Shown here: piece after piece, positions 1-8,901 of the stretch | Layout of the letters: every line of letters begins with the position of its first letter | Numbering within the stretch: the stretch's first letter is position 1 | Assembly: GCF_000284035.1 (NCBI RefSeq) | Contig: NC_016887.1 | Coordinates: 124,001-188,000 of the forward strand | DNA: 64,000 nt | Source of the DNA: Nocardia cyriacigeorgica GUH-2 | Lineage (GTDB): Bacteria > Actinomycetota > Actinomycetes > Mycobacteriales > Mycobacteriaceae | Reading direction: 5' to 3' | The notes under the pieces: generated by a model | The model's database searches: none | What the model was told of the DNA's origin: nothing | Seen by the model: only the letters and a program-made list of their open reading frames with translations | Program-made: the position numbers and the translations under genes

Positions 1-976
1 GGGTGGCGCGGACCACGATCCGCCCGCCGACGTTGACGGTCGCGCCGACCACGGCGTCGTCGGTGCCGACCTCGACCGGCACCGATTCGCCGGTCAGCAT
101 GGACGCGTCCACCGCCGAGGAGCCCTCGACGATCACGCCATCGGTGGCGATCTTCTCACCGGGCCGCACCACGAACCGATCGCCGACGGCCAACTGCTCC
201 ACCGGAATCCGCTGCTCCGAACCGCCGCGCAGCACCGAGACCTCCTTGGCCCCGAGCTCGAGCAGTGCGCGCAGGGCGGCACCGGCGCGTCGCTTGGACC
301 TGGCCTCGAAGAAGCGCCCCGCCAGGATGAACGTGGTCACGCCCGCAGCGGCCTCGAGGTAGATGTTGCCGGACCCGTCCATCCGGGAAATGGTGAATTC
401 GAACGGGTGGGTCATCCCCGGCGTCCCGGCGGTGCCCCAGAACAGTGCGTAGATCGACCAGCCGAACGCGGCCAGCGTGCCGACCGACACCAGCGTGTCC
501 ATGGTGGCGGTGGCGTGGCGCAGGTTGGTCCAGGCCGCCTTGTGGAACGGCAGCGCGCCCCACACCACGACCGGCGCGGCCAGCGTGAGCGAGAGCCACT
601 GCCAGTTGGTGAACTGCAAGGCCGGGATCATCGCCATGGCGATCACCGGGACGGTGAGCACCAGCGAGACCAGCAGCCGGGTCCGCAGCGAGGCGGTCGG
701 ATCCTCCTCGGCCGGTTCCGCCGCGGCCGCCTCCACCTTCGGTGCGGGCAGTGCGGCGGTGTAGCCGGCCTGTTCGACCGTGGCGATCAGCTCATCGGGG
801 GAGATGTCGCCGGTGAAGTCGACGCGGGCCTTCTCGGTCGCGTAATTCACGGTGGCGGTGACACCGTCGAGCTTGTTCAGCTTCTTCTCGATGCGGTTGG
901 CGCAAGACGCGCAGGTCATGCCACCGATCACCAATTCGACCTGCCCGGTGGCGGGTGGTTGTGTCGCGGTGGTCAT
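1..976 (-). CDS. copA: Copper-translocating P1B-type ATPase, N-terminal part (cut by window edge)
   Basis: The first 325 residues of a heavy-metal P-type ATPase are present; the C-terminus lies left of the window. Residues about 15-80 form one HMA domain with the metal-binding motif [11 protein letters not shown]. An acidic Ala/Glu linker follows, then four hydrophobic segments and the start of the actuator domain with the TGES phosphatase loop ([11 protein letters not shown]). The CPC membrane motif and the DKTG phosphorylation site would lie beyond the edge, so metal specificity cannot be read directly. Copper export is inferred from the HMA domain and from its neighbours, a copZ-like chaperone and a His-rich secreted protein on the same strand with 50-70 bp gaps. 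It is the third gene of that unit. Confidence 0.9.
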   Translation of the reverse strand, partial: MTTATQPPATGQVELVIGGMTCASCANRIEKKLNKLDGVTATVNYATEKARVDFTGDISPDELIATVEQAGYTAALPAPKVEAAAAEPAEEDPTASLRTRLLVSLVLTVPVIAMAMIPALQFTNWQWLSLTLAAPVVVWGALPFHKAAWTNLRHATATMDTLVSVGTLAAFGWSIYALFWGTAGTPGMTHPFEFTISRMDGSGNIYLEAAAGVTTFILAGRFFEARSKRRAGAALRALLELGAKEVSVLRGGSEQRIPVEQLAVGDRFVVRPGEKIATDGVIVEGSSAVDASMLTGESVPVEVGTDDAVVGATVNVGGRIVVRAT

Positions 977-1045
977 GGGGCGCTCCGTTTCTGTGGTGCT
1001 AGGTAATTGTCGCTCGGTGCGGGCTTGGTGGATTCGGGGGCCGGG

Positions 1046-1978
1046 TCAGTGGCCGTGGCCGGGTTGTTCGGCGCCGTGGCCCGCTTCGGGTGCAGCGGTC
1101 GCCGGGCCCGCGGTCGCGGTGAACTCGGCGGTCCTGACAACACCTTCGTGCTGGAAGTCCAGGAACAGCCGGTAATCGCCGGTGGTCGGGGCGGTCGCAA
1201 AGAAGGTGATGCCGGGGCCGGCCGCGGTGACGCCGTCGCCGGGCTCACCCTCGGGGTGCACGTGCAGGTAGGCCAGGTCGGAGGCGCGCAGCGCGACCAG
1301 GTGGCCGTAAGCGCCCAGGTAGGGCTGCAGATCGGTGACGGGCTGTCCGTTGCGGCTGACCGACAGGGTGAGCTTCGACGCCTGACCCGGCGTGATCTCG
1401 CCGTCCAGCGTGACGGTGTACTCGCCGACCGTGGCGGTGGTGGCCGGGGCGGGCAACGGTTGCGCGTCGTACTGGCCCGCGACCCGCAGATCGGCGCCGA
1501 GCGTCAACGCCTCACCGCCCTCGGGGGTGAAGTCGGCGTAGACGCGGTAGTCGCCGGCCCGGGAGAGGTTCAGCGGAACACTCCAGGTGCCCGTCGCGTC
1601 GAGCACCGGGTGCACGTGCTGGAAACCGGCCATATCGCGGCGGACCACGATCAGGTGCAGGTCCTTGTCGTGCGAGCGGACGTAGCGGGTGACCGGCGCG
1701 CCCTGCTCGTCGAGGATGCGGAAGCGCAACTGGGCCTCGGCGGACGTGGTGGTCGTCGCGTTGTCCAGGGCCAGCGTGTAGCCCGCCTCGGTGGCGACCA
1801 GCCCGCCCGGCAGGTCCGCGGCGCCGGACCCGGCGGTACTGCCGGATCCGGCCGCATGCGTGTCGTGCCCGGCCGGTTCGGAGGGCTCCGGACCGACCGT
1901 GGCGCCGACACCGAGAGCGATCCCGAAGACCGCCGCGAGGCCGAGGGCGAATCCGGCGAACTTGGTGGTTGTGTTCAT
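1046..1978 (-). CDS. Secreted or membrane-anchored His-rich protein of the copper operon
   Basis: 310 residues. The N-terminus (MNTTTKFAGFALGLAAVFG...) is a signal peptide or anchor of about 27 residues, so the rest should be outside the membrane. The mature part reads as beta-rich repeats and contains HVHP twice (GFQHVHP, AYLHVHP). The last residues are GHGAEQPGHGH, and HDTHAA lies near the N-terminus. These His clusters fit metal binding. It sits between copZ and copA with short gaps, so a periplasmic copper-binding or delivery role is a reasonable inference. I do not recognise a characterised homologue. A GGAG stretch lies 8 nt before the ATG. Confidence 0.75.
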   Translation of the reverse strand: MNTTTKFAGFALGLAAVFGIALGVGATVGPEPSEPAGHDTHAAGSGSTAGSGAADLPGGLVATEAGYTLALDNATTTTSAEAQLRFRILDEQGAPVTRYVRSHDKDLHLIVVRRDMAGFQHVHPVLDATGTWSVPLNLSRAGDYRVYADFTPEGGEALTLGADLRVAGQYDAQPLPAPATTATVGEYTVTLDGEITPGQASKLTLSVSRNGQPVTDLQPYLGAYGHLVALRASDLAYLHVHPEGEPGDGVTAAGPGITFFATAPTTGDYRLFLDFQHEGVVRTAEFTATAGPATAAPEAGHGAEQPGHGH

Positions 1979-2031
1979 CGGGAGGCTCCGTCTTTCTACT
2001 GAGTTGGTGCTGTGGATTGCTGTGGATGGAT

Positions 2032-2235
2032 TCAGTCGGCCAGTGCGAAACCGGCCGCGGCGACGGCGTCGGCCAGCGCCTGGCGTTCGACGGGTGCGCC
2101 GTCGACGGTGACCGTGCCGCTGTCCAGGTCGACGGCGACGTCGGTGACCCCGGGCAGGGCGCCGACCTTGTCGCGGACCTTGTTGACGCAGCAGCCGCAG
2201 GTCATGCCGGTGACGGTCGCGGTGGTGGTGCTCAT
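2032..2235 (-). CDS. copZ: Copper chaperone, single HMA domain (CopZ type)
   Basis: 67 residues, the usual size of a soluble copper chaperone. The motif GMTCGCC (residues 10-16) is the MxCxxC metal-binding loop of the heavy-metal-associated domain, with an additional Cys in the middle. The beta-alpha-beta-beta-alpha-beta pattern is complete. The expected role is to bind Cu(I) in the cytoplasm and pass it to the CopA HMA domain. It is the first gene of the copper unit, with a strong GAAGGAGA ribosome site, and a copper-type operator lies 48-67 bp upstream of its ATG. Confidence 0.9.
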   Translation of the reverse strand: MSTTTATVTGMTCGCCVNKVRDKVGALPGVTDVAVDLDSGTVTVDGAPVERQALADAVAAAGFALAD

Positions 2236-2282
2236 CGAGTGCTCTCCTTCTCGGTGACGGACGGTCCGTCGAACTTCATACT

Positions 2283-2302
2283 TACCATACCCCCCTAGGG
2301 TA
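2283..2302 (-). promoter_or_regulatory. Copper-type (CsoR/RicR-like) operator upstream of copZ
   Basis: Positions 2288-2302 read TACCC-CCCTA-GGGTA, an exact match to the TACCC-N5-GGGTA palindrome I recall for RicR-regulated promoters in M. tuberculosis. It lies just upstream of copZ. The 15 bases TACCATACCCCCCTA are repeated exactly at 3768-3782 upstream of the MFS gene. The regulator gene is not in the window. Confidence 0.7.
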
Positions 2303-2307
2303 ACTTG

Positions 2308-3726
2308 TCAATCCCGCACGGCCGCTCCCTCCGGCGCCGGAGCGCGCATGGTGACGGCGGTGATGGCGGCGCCGGCGAGCGCGATGGCGGCGGCACCGAG
2401 GAAGGCCGCGGAGAAACCGTCGGTCAGTTTCGGCAGGTCACCGAGCTGATCCGCGCCGAACGCGGCGGCGACGGCGGTCATCGCGGCCAGGCCGATCGCC
2501 GAGCCCACCTGATAGCTGACATTGACGATGCCCGAGGCCAGCCCGCCTTCTTCGGGACGCGCGGCGGAGATGGCGGTACCCAACGAGGGTATGAATGCCA
2601 GCGACATACCGCCCGCGGCCACCAGCGAGGCCGGCAGCACGTCGACCCAGAAATTGCCGGTCGGCCGCACCAGCGACATGATCGCCAGGCCCACGCCGAG
2701 GATCAGCAGGCCGGTCACGATCATCGGCTTGGCGCCGAAACGCTGCATCGCCCGCGGTGCGATCACGATCATGCCGAGCATGATCAGCGTCGTCATCGGC
2801 AGCAGCGCCGCGCCGGACGGGAACGCGCTGTAGCCGAGCACCTGCTGCAGGTAGAGGTTGAGGAAGAACCACATCGGCACCCAGGCCGCGCCCAGCAGCA
2901 ACTGTGCGATATTCGCCGCGGCCAGGTTCGGCGCGCGGAAGATGCCCAGGCGCATCAGCGGTTCACTGCTACGCGACTGGAGATAGACGAAGCCGGCGAG
3001 CAGGGCGGCCGCGACGGCGAGCACGCCCCAGGTCTGACCCGAAGCCCAGCCGACTTCCGGCGCCTGCACGATCGCGTACACGGCAGCGGCTAGACCCGCG
3101 GTGACGGTGATCGCGCCGAGTACATCGACCGAACCCGAACGTGCCGGGGCGGCGGGCATCAGTAGCGGCACGGCGATCAGCGCGAGGATCGCGATCGGCA
3201 CATTGATGTAGAAAACCCAAGGCCAGCTGATGTATTCGGTGATCACGCCGCCCAGGAAGACGCCTGCCGTGCCGCCGGCGGGCGCTGCCGCACCGTAGAC
3301 GGCCAGTGCTTTGGTGAGTTCCTGCGGGGAGGACCCGAACAGCATCATCAGCAGGGTCAGCGCCGAGGGCGCGATGAGCGCCGCGCCGCCGCCCTGGATG
3401 GCCCGGCCCGCCAGCTCGGTCGCCACATTCCCCGCGGCGCCTGCGATCACCGAGCCGGCCAGCAGCACCACCCAGCCCGCGGCGAAGATCCGCCGCGCGC
3501 CGAGCAGGTCCGAGAGCCTGCCGCCCAGCAGCAGCAAACCGCCGAAGGCGATCACGTAGGCGTTGAACACCCAGGTCAGATTTTCCTGGGAGAACCCGAG
3601 TTCGGCCTGCATCTTCGGCAGCGCGATCCCGATGATCGAGGTGTCCATGATGACCATGAACTGCGCCGCGGCGATCACCGCCAGCGCCCACCACCGTTTC
3701 GTGGTGGATCTGGTCTGCGTAGTCAT
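2308..3726 (-). CDS. MFS exporter, DHA2 (EmrB/QacA-like) family
   Basis: 472 residues with about 14 hydrophobic segments, typical of drug:H+ antiporters of the DHA2 family. The N-terminus (KRWWALAVIAAAQFMVIMDTSIIGIALP) carries the family's conserved D in TM1. The GGRLSDLLGARR loop is MFS motif A, and the segment around GGVITEYISWPWVFYINVPI is characteristic of DHA2 exporters. The start is supported by a GGAAGGAAGGG stretch. The substrate is unknown. Its promoter carries nearly the same operator as copZ, so it may respond to copper or to copper-linked compounds. Confidence 0.85.
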   Translation of the reverse strand: MTTQTRSTTKRWWALAVIAAAQFMVIMDTSIIGIALPKMQAELGFSQENLTWVFNAYVIAFGGLLLLGGRLSDLLGARRIFAAGWVVLLAGSVIAGAAGNVATELAGRAIQGGGAALIAPSALTLLMMLFGSSPQELTKALAVYGAAAPAGGTAGVFLGGVITEYISWPWVFYINVPIAILALIAVPLLMPAAPARSGSVDVLGAITVTAGLAAAVYAIVQAPEVGWASGQTWGVLAVAAALLAGFVYLQSRSSEPLMRLGIFRAPNLAAANIAQLLLGAAWVPMWFFLNLYLQQVLGYSAFPSGAALLPMTTLIMLGMIVIAPRAMQRFGAKPMIVTGLLILGVGLAIMSLVRPTGNFWVDVLPASLVAAGGMSLAFIPSLGTAISAARPEEGGLASGIVNVSYQVGSAIGLAAMTAVAAAFGADQLGDLPKLTDGFSAAFLGAAAIALAGAAITAVTMRAPAPEGAAVRD

Positions 3727-3767
3727 GACAGTTTCCCTTCCTTCCGGAAGCCGTATCGGCTGCGCAG

Positions 3768-3787
3768 TACCATACCCCCCTATGGTA
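3768..3787 (-). promoter_or_regulatory. Second copper-type operator, upstream of the MFS gene
   Basis: TACCATA-CCCCCC-TATGGTA is a perfect 7-bp inverted repeat with a 6-nt spacer, 42-61 bp before the MFS ATG. The part 3773-3787 (TACCC-CCCTA-TGGTA) differs from the copZ operator by one base. Both sites probably bind the same repressor (inference). Confidence 0.65.
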
Positions 3788-3807
3788 TCTGTTCGTCAAG
3801 ATCGGAA

Positions 3808-3845
3808 GGGAAAAGAAATACGCCGGCACCAGAAAGGTGCCGGCG
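3808..3845 (-). terminator. Intrinsic terminator of the hydroxylase gene
   Basis: CGCCGGCACC-AGAAA-GGTGCCGGCG forms a perfect 10-bp stem at 3821-3845. Read on the minus strand it is followed by TATTTCTTTTCCC, a T-rich tract. It lies 55 bp after the stop of the gene ending at 3900 and separates it from the MFS promoter. Confidence 0.85.
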
Positions 3846-3899
3846 TTGCGGTGTACTACGGAGGTGGAAACCGCAGGTCGGGCGGTGACTTGTGGGCGA

Positions 3900-4619
3900 T
3901 CAGCGCGTCGAGTGCAAGCGCCGCGCGGTCGGGGAGGTCGGCGTGTTCGCCGGGTCGGGCGCCGTACCGAAAAGGCGATCCGCGGTCCCCGAGGTGGTGA
4001 CGGTGAACCAGTAGTGCTCGTTCTTGTAGTGGTGGTGGCGATGATTGCGCCAGATCGCCCGGTAGAGCGCGTGTTTCGGCTTGTAGTCGGTGTGGATGAG
4101 GTAGTGGGTCCACTCGTAGCCGAGGCCGAGGGCGGTGATGGTGAGCAGGAACGTCAGGCCAAGGCCGAGGCGCGGGAAGGCCAGCACCGCCAGGGCCACC
4201 AGCACCACGATGAGCACGACGAGCGTCTTCGTGGGGATGAAGATCAGCGGGATATCGCGCGGATCCACGTGGTGCTCACGGTGTTTGCGCGCCAGTTCGC
4301 TGTCGATCGGGATCGGGCCGAGTTTGCGTGGGCGCCAATGCAGCACGGTCACATGCACGATCCATTCGAAGACCGGGAAGACCGCCAGCATGACGGCCGG
4401 CACCAGCGCGTCGGTGAGCTGCCAGTCGCCGACGACGAAGCGGCCGGTCAGCGCCGCGAGCAAGGTGAGGCCAATCAACCAGGGCGAGGGGTGCCGGATG
4501 AACTCGCGGGCCGCCGCGCCGAGGGTGAGTCCGCGGCGCAGCGCGCGTTCATCGCGGCGCACCTTGGCTCGCGCGGCCGCGTCGATCGACGCGGATTCGG
4601 AGGGTTGAGCTGTGGTCAT
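3900..4619 (-). CDS. Membrane fatty acid hydroxylase / sterol desaturase superfamily protein
   Basis: 239 residues with about four membrane segments and the His clusters of the di-iron hydroxylase superfamily: EWIVH, HREHH, EWTHYLIH and NHRHHHYKNEHYW. These ligate two irons in the family, which hydroxylates or desaturates lipids in the membrane. The substrate cannot be read from sequence. The gene starts 20 bp after a FadR-type regulator on the same strand, so the two are probably one unit and the substrate is likely acyl-derived (inference). A good terminator follows. Confidence 0.85.
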   Translation of the reverse strand: MTTAQPSESASIDAAARAKVRRDERALRRGLTLGAAAREFIRHPSPWLIGLTLLAALTGRFVVGDWQLTDALVPAVMLAVFPVFEWIVHVTVLHWRPRKLGPIPIDSELARKHREHHVDPRDIPLIFIPTKTLVVLIVVLVALAVLAFPRLGLGLTFLLTITALGLGYEWTHYLIHTDYKPKHALYRAIWRNHRHHHYKNEHYWFTVTTSGTADRLFGTAPDPANTPTSPTARRLHSTR

Positions 4620-4639
4620 GATGATTCCCGATGTAGTCC

Positions 4640-5395
4640 TCAGTGTCCGTCTAAGACGCTGATCAGAGCGGTGGTCGCCGGCTCGAGCAGGGCTCGTGCG
4701 CGTTCGGCGGCCTCGTGCGGCCTGCCCGCCACGATGGCGTCGGCCAGTTCCCGATAGCCCGTCACATTGCCCACCTCGGCGGACATGATCGGGGCCAATG
4801 CGGCGAGCGCGGGTTCGTAGGCGGCCCGCAGCATGTTGTTCATCAGCCGGAACACGATCGAATCGGCCGTGTCGACGATGTGATCCCAGAACTCCAGCGC
4901 GATCCGCTGCTGCGCGATCGGATCCGATTCGGCCGCGGCGATCGAATCCACCAGGTCCGACAGGGTTTTCGCCAATTCCGTCGGCCGCGCGGCCGACTCT
5001 CCGTCCAGCCCGGCAGCGACCCTGGCGGCCGCAAGCTCCGCCACTTTCGGCCCATTGTGCAGCCGCGCCTCCAGAATGCTGCGCGCCACCGCCGGATCCA
5101 GCGCCCCCGCCCGCACCAGCAGCCGAGGCAACACCTCCAACCCGGCCCCGCGCCGATAATCCAGCACCGTCGTCGCATCCCCCTGCCGCACCGCCACCAG
5201 CCCCGCTGCCGACAACCGCTGCAACGCCTCCCGCACCGCGGGCCGCGACACCCCCAACCGCTCGGCCAACTGCCGCTCACTCGGCAACGCCGTCCCCGGC
5301 GCCAGCTCCCCACTCAACACGTCATCGGCGATCTGCTCGAACACATCCGCCGACACCGACCGCTTCACCACCGGTTGCAACGCCATACCCATCAC
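4640..5395 (-). CDS. GntR-family regulator, FadR (FCD) subfamily
   Basis: 251 residues. The N-terminal winged helix (about residues 13-75) contains the GntR signature [32 protein letters not shown]. The C-terminal part is all-helical and fits an FCD ligand-binding domain, which often binds small organic acids through a metal. It heads a unit with the lipid hydroxylase. A perfect TGGTC-A-GACCA palindrome 29 bp upstream of its start is of the shape expected for this subfamily, so autoregulation is likely. The start region MMGMALQ offers three close ATG codons; the first was taken. Confidence 0.85.
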   Translation of the reverse strand: MMGMALQPVVKRSVSADVFEQIADDVLSGELAPGTALPSERQLAERLGVSRPAVREALQRLSAAGLVAVRQGDATTVLDYRRGAGLEVLPRLLVRAGALDPAVARSILEARLHNGPKVAELAAARVAAGLDGESAARPTELAKTLSDLVDSIAAAESDPIAQQRIALEFWDHIVDTADSIVFRLMNNMLRAAYEPALAALAPIMSAEVGNVTGYRELADAIVAGRPHEAAERARALLEPATTALISVLDGH

Positions 5396-5423
5396 TCTGC
5401 GCCGAATAGGTCAGGAGGTCAAG

Positions 5424-5434
5424 TGGTCAGACCA
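5424..5434. promoter_or_regulatory. GntR/FadR-type operator between divergent genes
   Basis: TGGTCAGACCA, a perfect 5-bp inverted repeat around one base and flanked by AA/TT, lies between the GntR gene (start 5395) and the GNAT gene (start 5516). FadR-subfamily proteins bind sites of the TGGTnnnACCA form. It could control both directions. Confidence 0.55.
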
Positions 5435-5515
5435 ATTCTGGGAATTTGCTTGGCCCGGTCGCTCGAACGTGGTTTCGTTGGAATGCCCCGCCTGGGGAAC
5501 CGAAGGGGGGACCAC

Positions 5516-6433
5516 ATGTCGACCATCTCCATACGTCCGGCCTGCGCGGATGATCTCGGGTTCATCGGCACACTCCTCGCGCGCAGCTGCACAGTGCGTG
5601 CGGAAGGGACCGGCTATCCGCGATGCGATGACGAGAACGAGCTGCTCGCCGAACTCGCGCTGTACGACAACAGGCTCGAAGACCACGTCTTCACCGCGTG
5701 CGACGCCGACGGCGCGCCGATCGGAATGGGCGGCTTCCTCGTCTCGGACAGCGACTCGGCCGCCTACCTGATCGGACCACTACTGGATGGCCCATCGCGG
5801 ACGGTCGACAACGCGCGAGCCGTACTGCGTCTGCTGATGGACCAGCCGATCGCCCCGCCGGCCGTCGCGAGCTACCTCGAGGAAGAGAACGTGGTGCTGG
5901 CGCAGGCGCTGCGGGCCTCCGGCTGGGAGCCGGGACCGGCCCAGCTGGAAATGGTGTGTCCACTGCCGGTACCCACCGCGACCGGATCGCCGCTGGCCGA
6001 TCAGGCCACGCTGCGCCGTCTGCACGACCCAGCGGATCCGGCGTTCCCGGTGCTCGCGAAACTGCTCGCAAGCCACCATCGCTGGTCGTCGGATCCGCTG
6101 GAGCGGCTTGGTGACTACCTCGACGACGGGTATCAGGTCGTCGTCATGGAATCGGCCGGGCGGCCTGCCGGCTGCGTCCTCTGGATCCCCGTGCCGGACA
6201 CGGATTTCGGCAGGCTCGACTATCTCTCGGTCGCCGAGGAGTTTCGCGGCCGCGGCTTCGGGTCGGCGTTGACCAGGCAGGTGCTTGCGGAAGCCGCGGC
6301 GGACGGCCGGATCGAGCGAATCTATCTGAGCGTCGACCCGGCGAATGAGATCGCTCGACGCCTCTATCTGGCCTGCGGTTTCGAAGCCGGCACGAGCTCC
6401 CGGAAGTATTCGTACCGGCAGCAATCCGGCTGA
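5516..6433 (+). CDS. GNAT-family N-acetyltransferase with two GNAT-like halves
   Basis: 305 residues from the ATG at 5516, which follows GAAGGGGGGACC; the frame stays open much further upstream but that part overlaps the GntR gene and is not coding. The C-terminal half has an intact acetyl-CoA motif (EEFRGRGFGSALTRQVL, residues about 240-256) and the closing YLACGFEAG motif. The N-terminal half is also GNAT-like but lacks a clear pyrophosphate loop, as in tandem GNAT proteins such as mycothiol synthase. The substrate is unknown. It is divergent from the GntR gene across a shared operator region. Confidence 0.8.
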   Translation: MSTISIRPACADDLGFIGTLLARSCTVRAEGTGYPRCDDENELLAELALYDNRLEDHVFTACDADGAPIGMGGFLVSDSDSAAYLIGPLLDGPSRTVDNARAVLRLLMDQPIAPPAVASYLEEENVVLAQALRASGWEPGPAQLEMVCPLPVPTATGSPLADQATLRRLHDPADPAFPVLAKLLASHHRWSSDPLERLGDYLDDGYQVVVMESAGRPAGCVLWIPVPDTDFGRLDYLSVAEEFRGRGFGSALTRQVLAEAAADGRIERIYLSVDPANEIARRLYLACGFEAGTSSRKYSYRQQSG

Positions 6434-6509
6434 ACGCGGCGCTTCGGTTCGACCTGGTCAGCGCGGGTCGTCGGGCGGTGCGCAACTATTCCGGAGGTAT
6501 GCGCAGGGC

Positions 6510-7178
6510 TCAGCTCGGATCGGAGCCGCGGATGGCCGACAGCCAGGTGGCCGTGACGGCGGCGACGCAGGTGGCGGAGGCGAAGGCGGGGATGCCGCCG
6601 CCGTCGATGTAGATCCAGAACAGGCCGGCGAAAGGGGCTGCCACGACGGATTGCGCGTCCAACAGAAGCCTGCGCAGCGGGGATGCCGCCGCTCGCGCTT
6701 GGGCGAGGCCGTCCGGGTCGGGGCGCGAGGGGTTGTCGATCAGGCGGCCCGGCGGTTCGGTGTCGCGGGCGCGCCCGGACGGGTAGAGCCGGACATCGCC
6801 CACCCGGATCGACCGTTCACCGAGTTCGGCGGTCGCCTCCGTCAACGTGATCAGTGCCGGATCGAAATACACCGGCAGCCAGCGAGTCCGACGCCCCTGC
6901 GTGAACTCCAACCACGACCGGCTCACCAGCCGATGCTGCTGCCGCACCCGCTTCACCGCGAGCGACTCATTCGCCCCCACCCCACTCCCGAGCCACCCCA
7001 GAGCCCGCGCAACACGCACCCCCGAATACCCCCCAATCCCCACCGCGACCGCCGCCAGCGCACTGAGCTGGTCCACATCGGCGAACGGCGCCCACGCGGT
7101 GATGACCGCGAGGGCGCCGAACGTGACGGTGAGCGGATAGGCCAGGGGGTGTTCGCTCCGGCCTGATCCGGGGATCAC
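6510..7178 (-). CDS. Hypothetical membrane protein coupled to the dipeptide importer
   Basis: 222 residues with two hydrophobic segments near the N-terminus (about 12-52), a polar middle containing a TLTEATAELGERSIRVGDVRLYPSG stretch, and one or two C-terminal segments (about 170-215). I do not recognise a named family. The GTG start overlaps the stop of the upstream binding-protein gene by 4 bp (GTGA), so it is probably translated with the importer. No enzyme motif is visible. Confidence 0.6.
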   Translation of the reverse strand: MIPGSGRSEHPLAYPLTVTFGALAVITAWAPFADVDQLSALAAVAVGIGGYSGVRVARALGWLGSGVGANESLAVKRVRQQHRLVSRSWLEFTQGRRTRWLPVYFDPALITLTEATAELGERSIRVGDVRLYPSGRARDTEPPGRLIDNPSRPDPDGLAQARAAASPLRRLLLDAQSVVAAPFAGLFWIYIDGGGIPAFASATCVAAVTATWLSAIRGSDPS

Positions 7179-8854
7179 TTCAGGAAGCCAATTTTCGTGT
7201 AGTCGAGGGACGCCAGACCCGCAGCTCCGAAATTGGCGAGATCTGCCCGTACGCCGACATTGCCGGCCGACTGGAACAGTGGAATCGAGTGGCCTTCCTG
7301 CCAGATCTGCTGGTCGACCTGGTTGGCCAGCTCGATCGCTTTCTTCGGATCCAGCTCGGAGATGGTCTGCTCGATCAGGGCGTTCAGCTCGGGCGAGCCG
7401 ATGCGGCCGTAGTTGCCCTGCAGATCATCGGGGTTGTACGCATAGATCTGGTTGAGGCTGCCGAAGGGGAAAGGATCGCCGACCCAGACCCAGAATGCGA
7501 CGTCGAAATCGCCGGGCTGGATGACATCGGTGAAATAGCCGCGACCCGGCTTGGTCTCGATATTCATCTTCACGCCGATCTGGGCGAGATTCTGTTGCAT
7601 GATCTGCGCGATCTGCACCCAGGTGTCGTCGTTGTACATGATGTTCCGGATTTCGAGCTTGCGCCCGTCTTTTTCTCGGACATCACCATTGAGCTTCCAC
7701 CCGAGTTCATCGAGCTCACGTGCCGCCGCTTCCGGATCGAACGGCAGGCTGTTGTCCTGGTAGCCCTTCTGGCCCTGCAAGTAGATGTGGTTGTTCAGCG
7801 GCTTCGGGTCCTCCACCAGCCCGTTCTGTACCGCTGTCACGATGCCCTGGCGGTCTATGCCTTTGGCGATCGCCACCCGCAGTTTCGGATCTTCGAGAAT
7901 CGAACCCGGCGCGCCGTTGAAGGTCATATGGGACCAGCTGTTGCCCGGCGCACGCCGAATCACGACGCCGGGCGTATTCCGGGCGGTCTCCATATCATCG
8001 CGGGTAGCCAGGCCGACCGCGTCGAGTTCATTGTTCGCCAGCGCGGGCACGAGCGCGGAGCTGTCCAGCACCGAGTAGGTGATGTTGTCGAGGACCGGCT
8101 TGTCACCCCACCATTTCGGGTTGTGTCCCAGAACGATCCGGCCCTGACCGCGATCGGTGGATTGCACCATGAACGGGCCGGCGGTCACCTTGATCTCGTC
8201 GACAAGGCTGTGATTGAACGCCTCGGGCGTCGCAGTCACCGATTTCGGGAACAAGAACGAATTCCCGGCGAACTGGCCGCGCCAATCGGCGTAGTGCTTG
8301 TTGAAGGTGATGATCGCCTGGCGGTCGTCGACGCCGCGTTCGACCTTCTCCACGCGGTCGAAGCCATTGGTGCTCGCGATCAGGAACGACTTGTCCCGTC
8401 CGCTCAGAGCATTGGCCTGCGAGGCGATGTCTTCCCAGGTGATGGGTGTGCCGTCGGACCAGACCGCCTTGGGATTGATGGTGTAGACGACCGTCTGCGG
8501 GTCGGTTTTGGTCAGCTGGATGTCGGTGAAGTAATCGGTGTTGATCGAAACTTCACCTGCGGCATCGATCTTGTAGGCCCGCGGCATCATCGGGCGCTCG
8601 ATGGCACCGATGTCGTTCTCGTTGCCGTCATTGGACAGTGCGTTCCAGTTCGCCGGGTAGGCGCTGACCGATAGCCGGAGGTTGCCGCCCGGGCGCAACT
8701 CGCTCACATCGTGGGGATTGATGTCGTTGGTAGTGCCGACCTCCGCGACCGCGCCCTCTGGAGCGGCGCTGTCATTCGACGCGCACCCAGCCGCGATCAG
8801 GCTGAACGCGAGCAGTGGAACCGCGACTCGTCTGCGCAGCGACCGATTCCTCAT
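7175..8854 (-). CDS. dppA: Dipeptide ABC importer substrate-binding lipoprotein (first of two)
   Basis: 559 residues. The start is the ATG at 8854, because AGGAAGG lies just upstream and a lipoprotein signal follows at once (lipobox IAAGC, Cys24); an in-frame ATG 17 codons earlier has neither. The mature protein is an SBP family 5 protein: NDINPHDVSELRPGGNLRLSVS near the N-terminus resembles DppA of mycobacteria. These proteins capture di-, tri- or tetrapeptides, and in M. tuberculosis also haem, outside the membrane. It follows a paralogue of nearly equal length with only 47 bp between them, a clear tandem duplication. Confidence 0.85.
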   Translation of the reverse strand: MRNRSLRRRVAVPLLAFSLIAAGCASNDSAAPEGAVAEVGTTNDINPHDVSELRPGGNLRLSVSAYPANWNALSNDGNENDIGAIERPMMPRAYKIDAAGEVSINTDYFTDIQLTKTDPQTVVYTINPKAVWSDGTPITWEDIASQANALSGRDKSFLIASTNGFDRVEKVERGVDDRQAIITFNKHYADWRGQFAGNSFLFPKSVTATPEAFNHSLVDEIKVTAGPFMVQSTDRGQGRIVLGHNPKWWGDKPVLDNITYSVLDSSALVPALANNELDAVGLATRDDMETARNTPGVVIRRAPGNSWSHMTFNGAPGSILEDPKLRVAIAKGIDRQGIVTAVQNGLVEDPKPLNNHIYLQGQKGYQDNSLPFDPEAAARELDELGWKLNGDVREKDGRKLEIRNIMYNDDTWVQIAQIMQQNLAQIGVKMNIETKPGRGYFTDVIQPGDFDVAFWVWVGDPFPFGSLNQIYAYNPDDLQGNYGRIGSPELNALIEQTISELDPKKAIELANQVDQQIWQEGHSIPLFQSAGNVGVRADLANFGAAGLASLDYTKIGFLK

Positions 8855-8901
8855 GATCTGACCTTCCTGCTCGATCGTGCGTGGTCCGGACGAACGTGCC
8901 C

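Noticed and set aside
4715-5515. 5' extension of the GNAT reading frame by 267 codons
   Set aside because: It overlaps the GntR gene on the other strand, reads as Arg/His/Pro-rich, and the ATG at 5516 has a good ribosome site.
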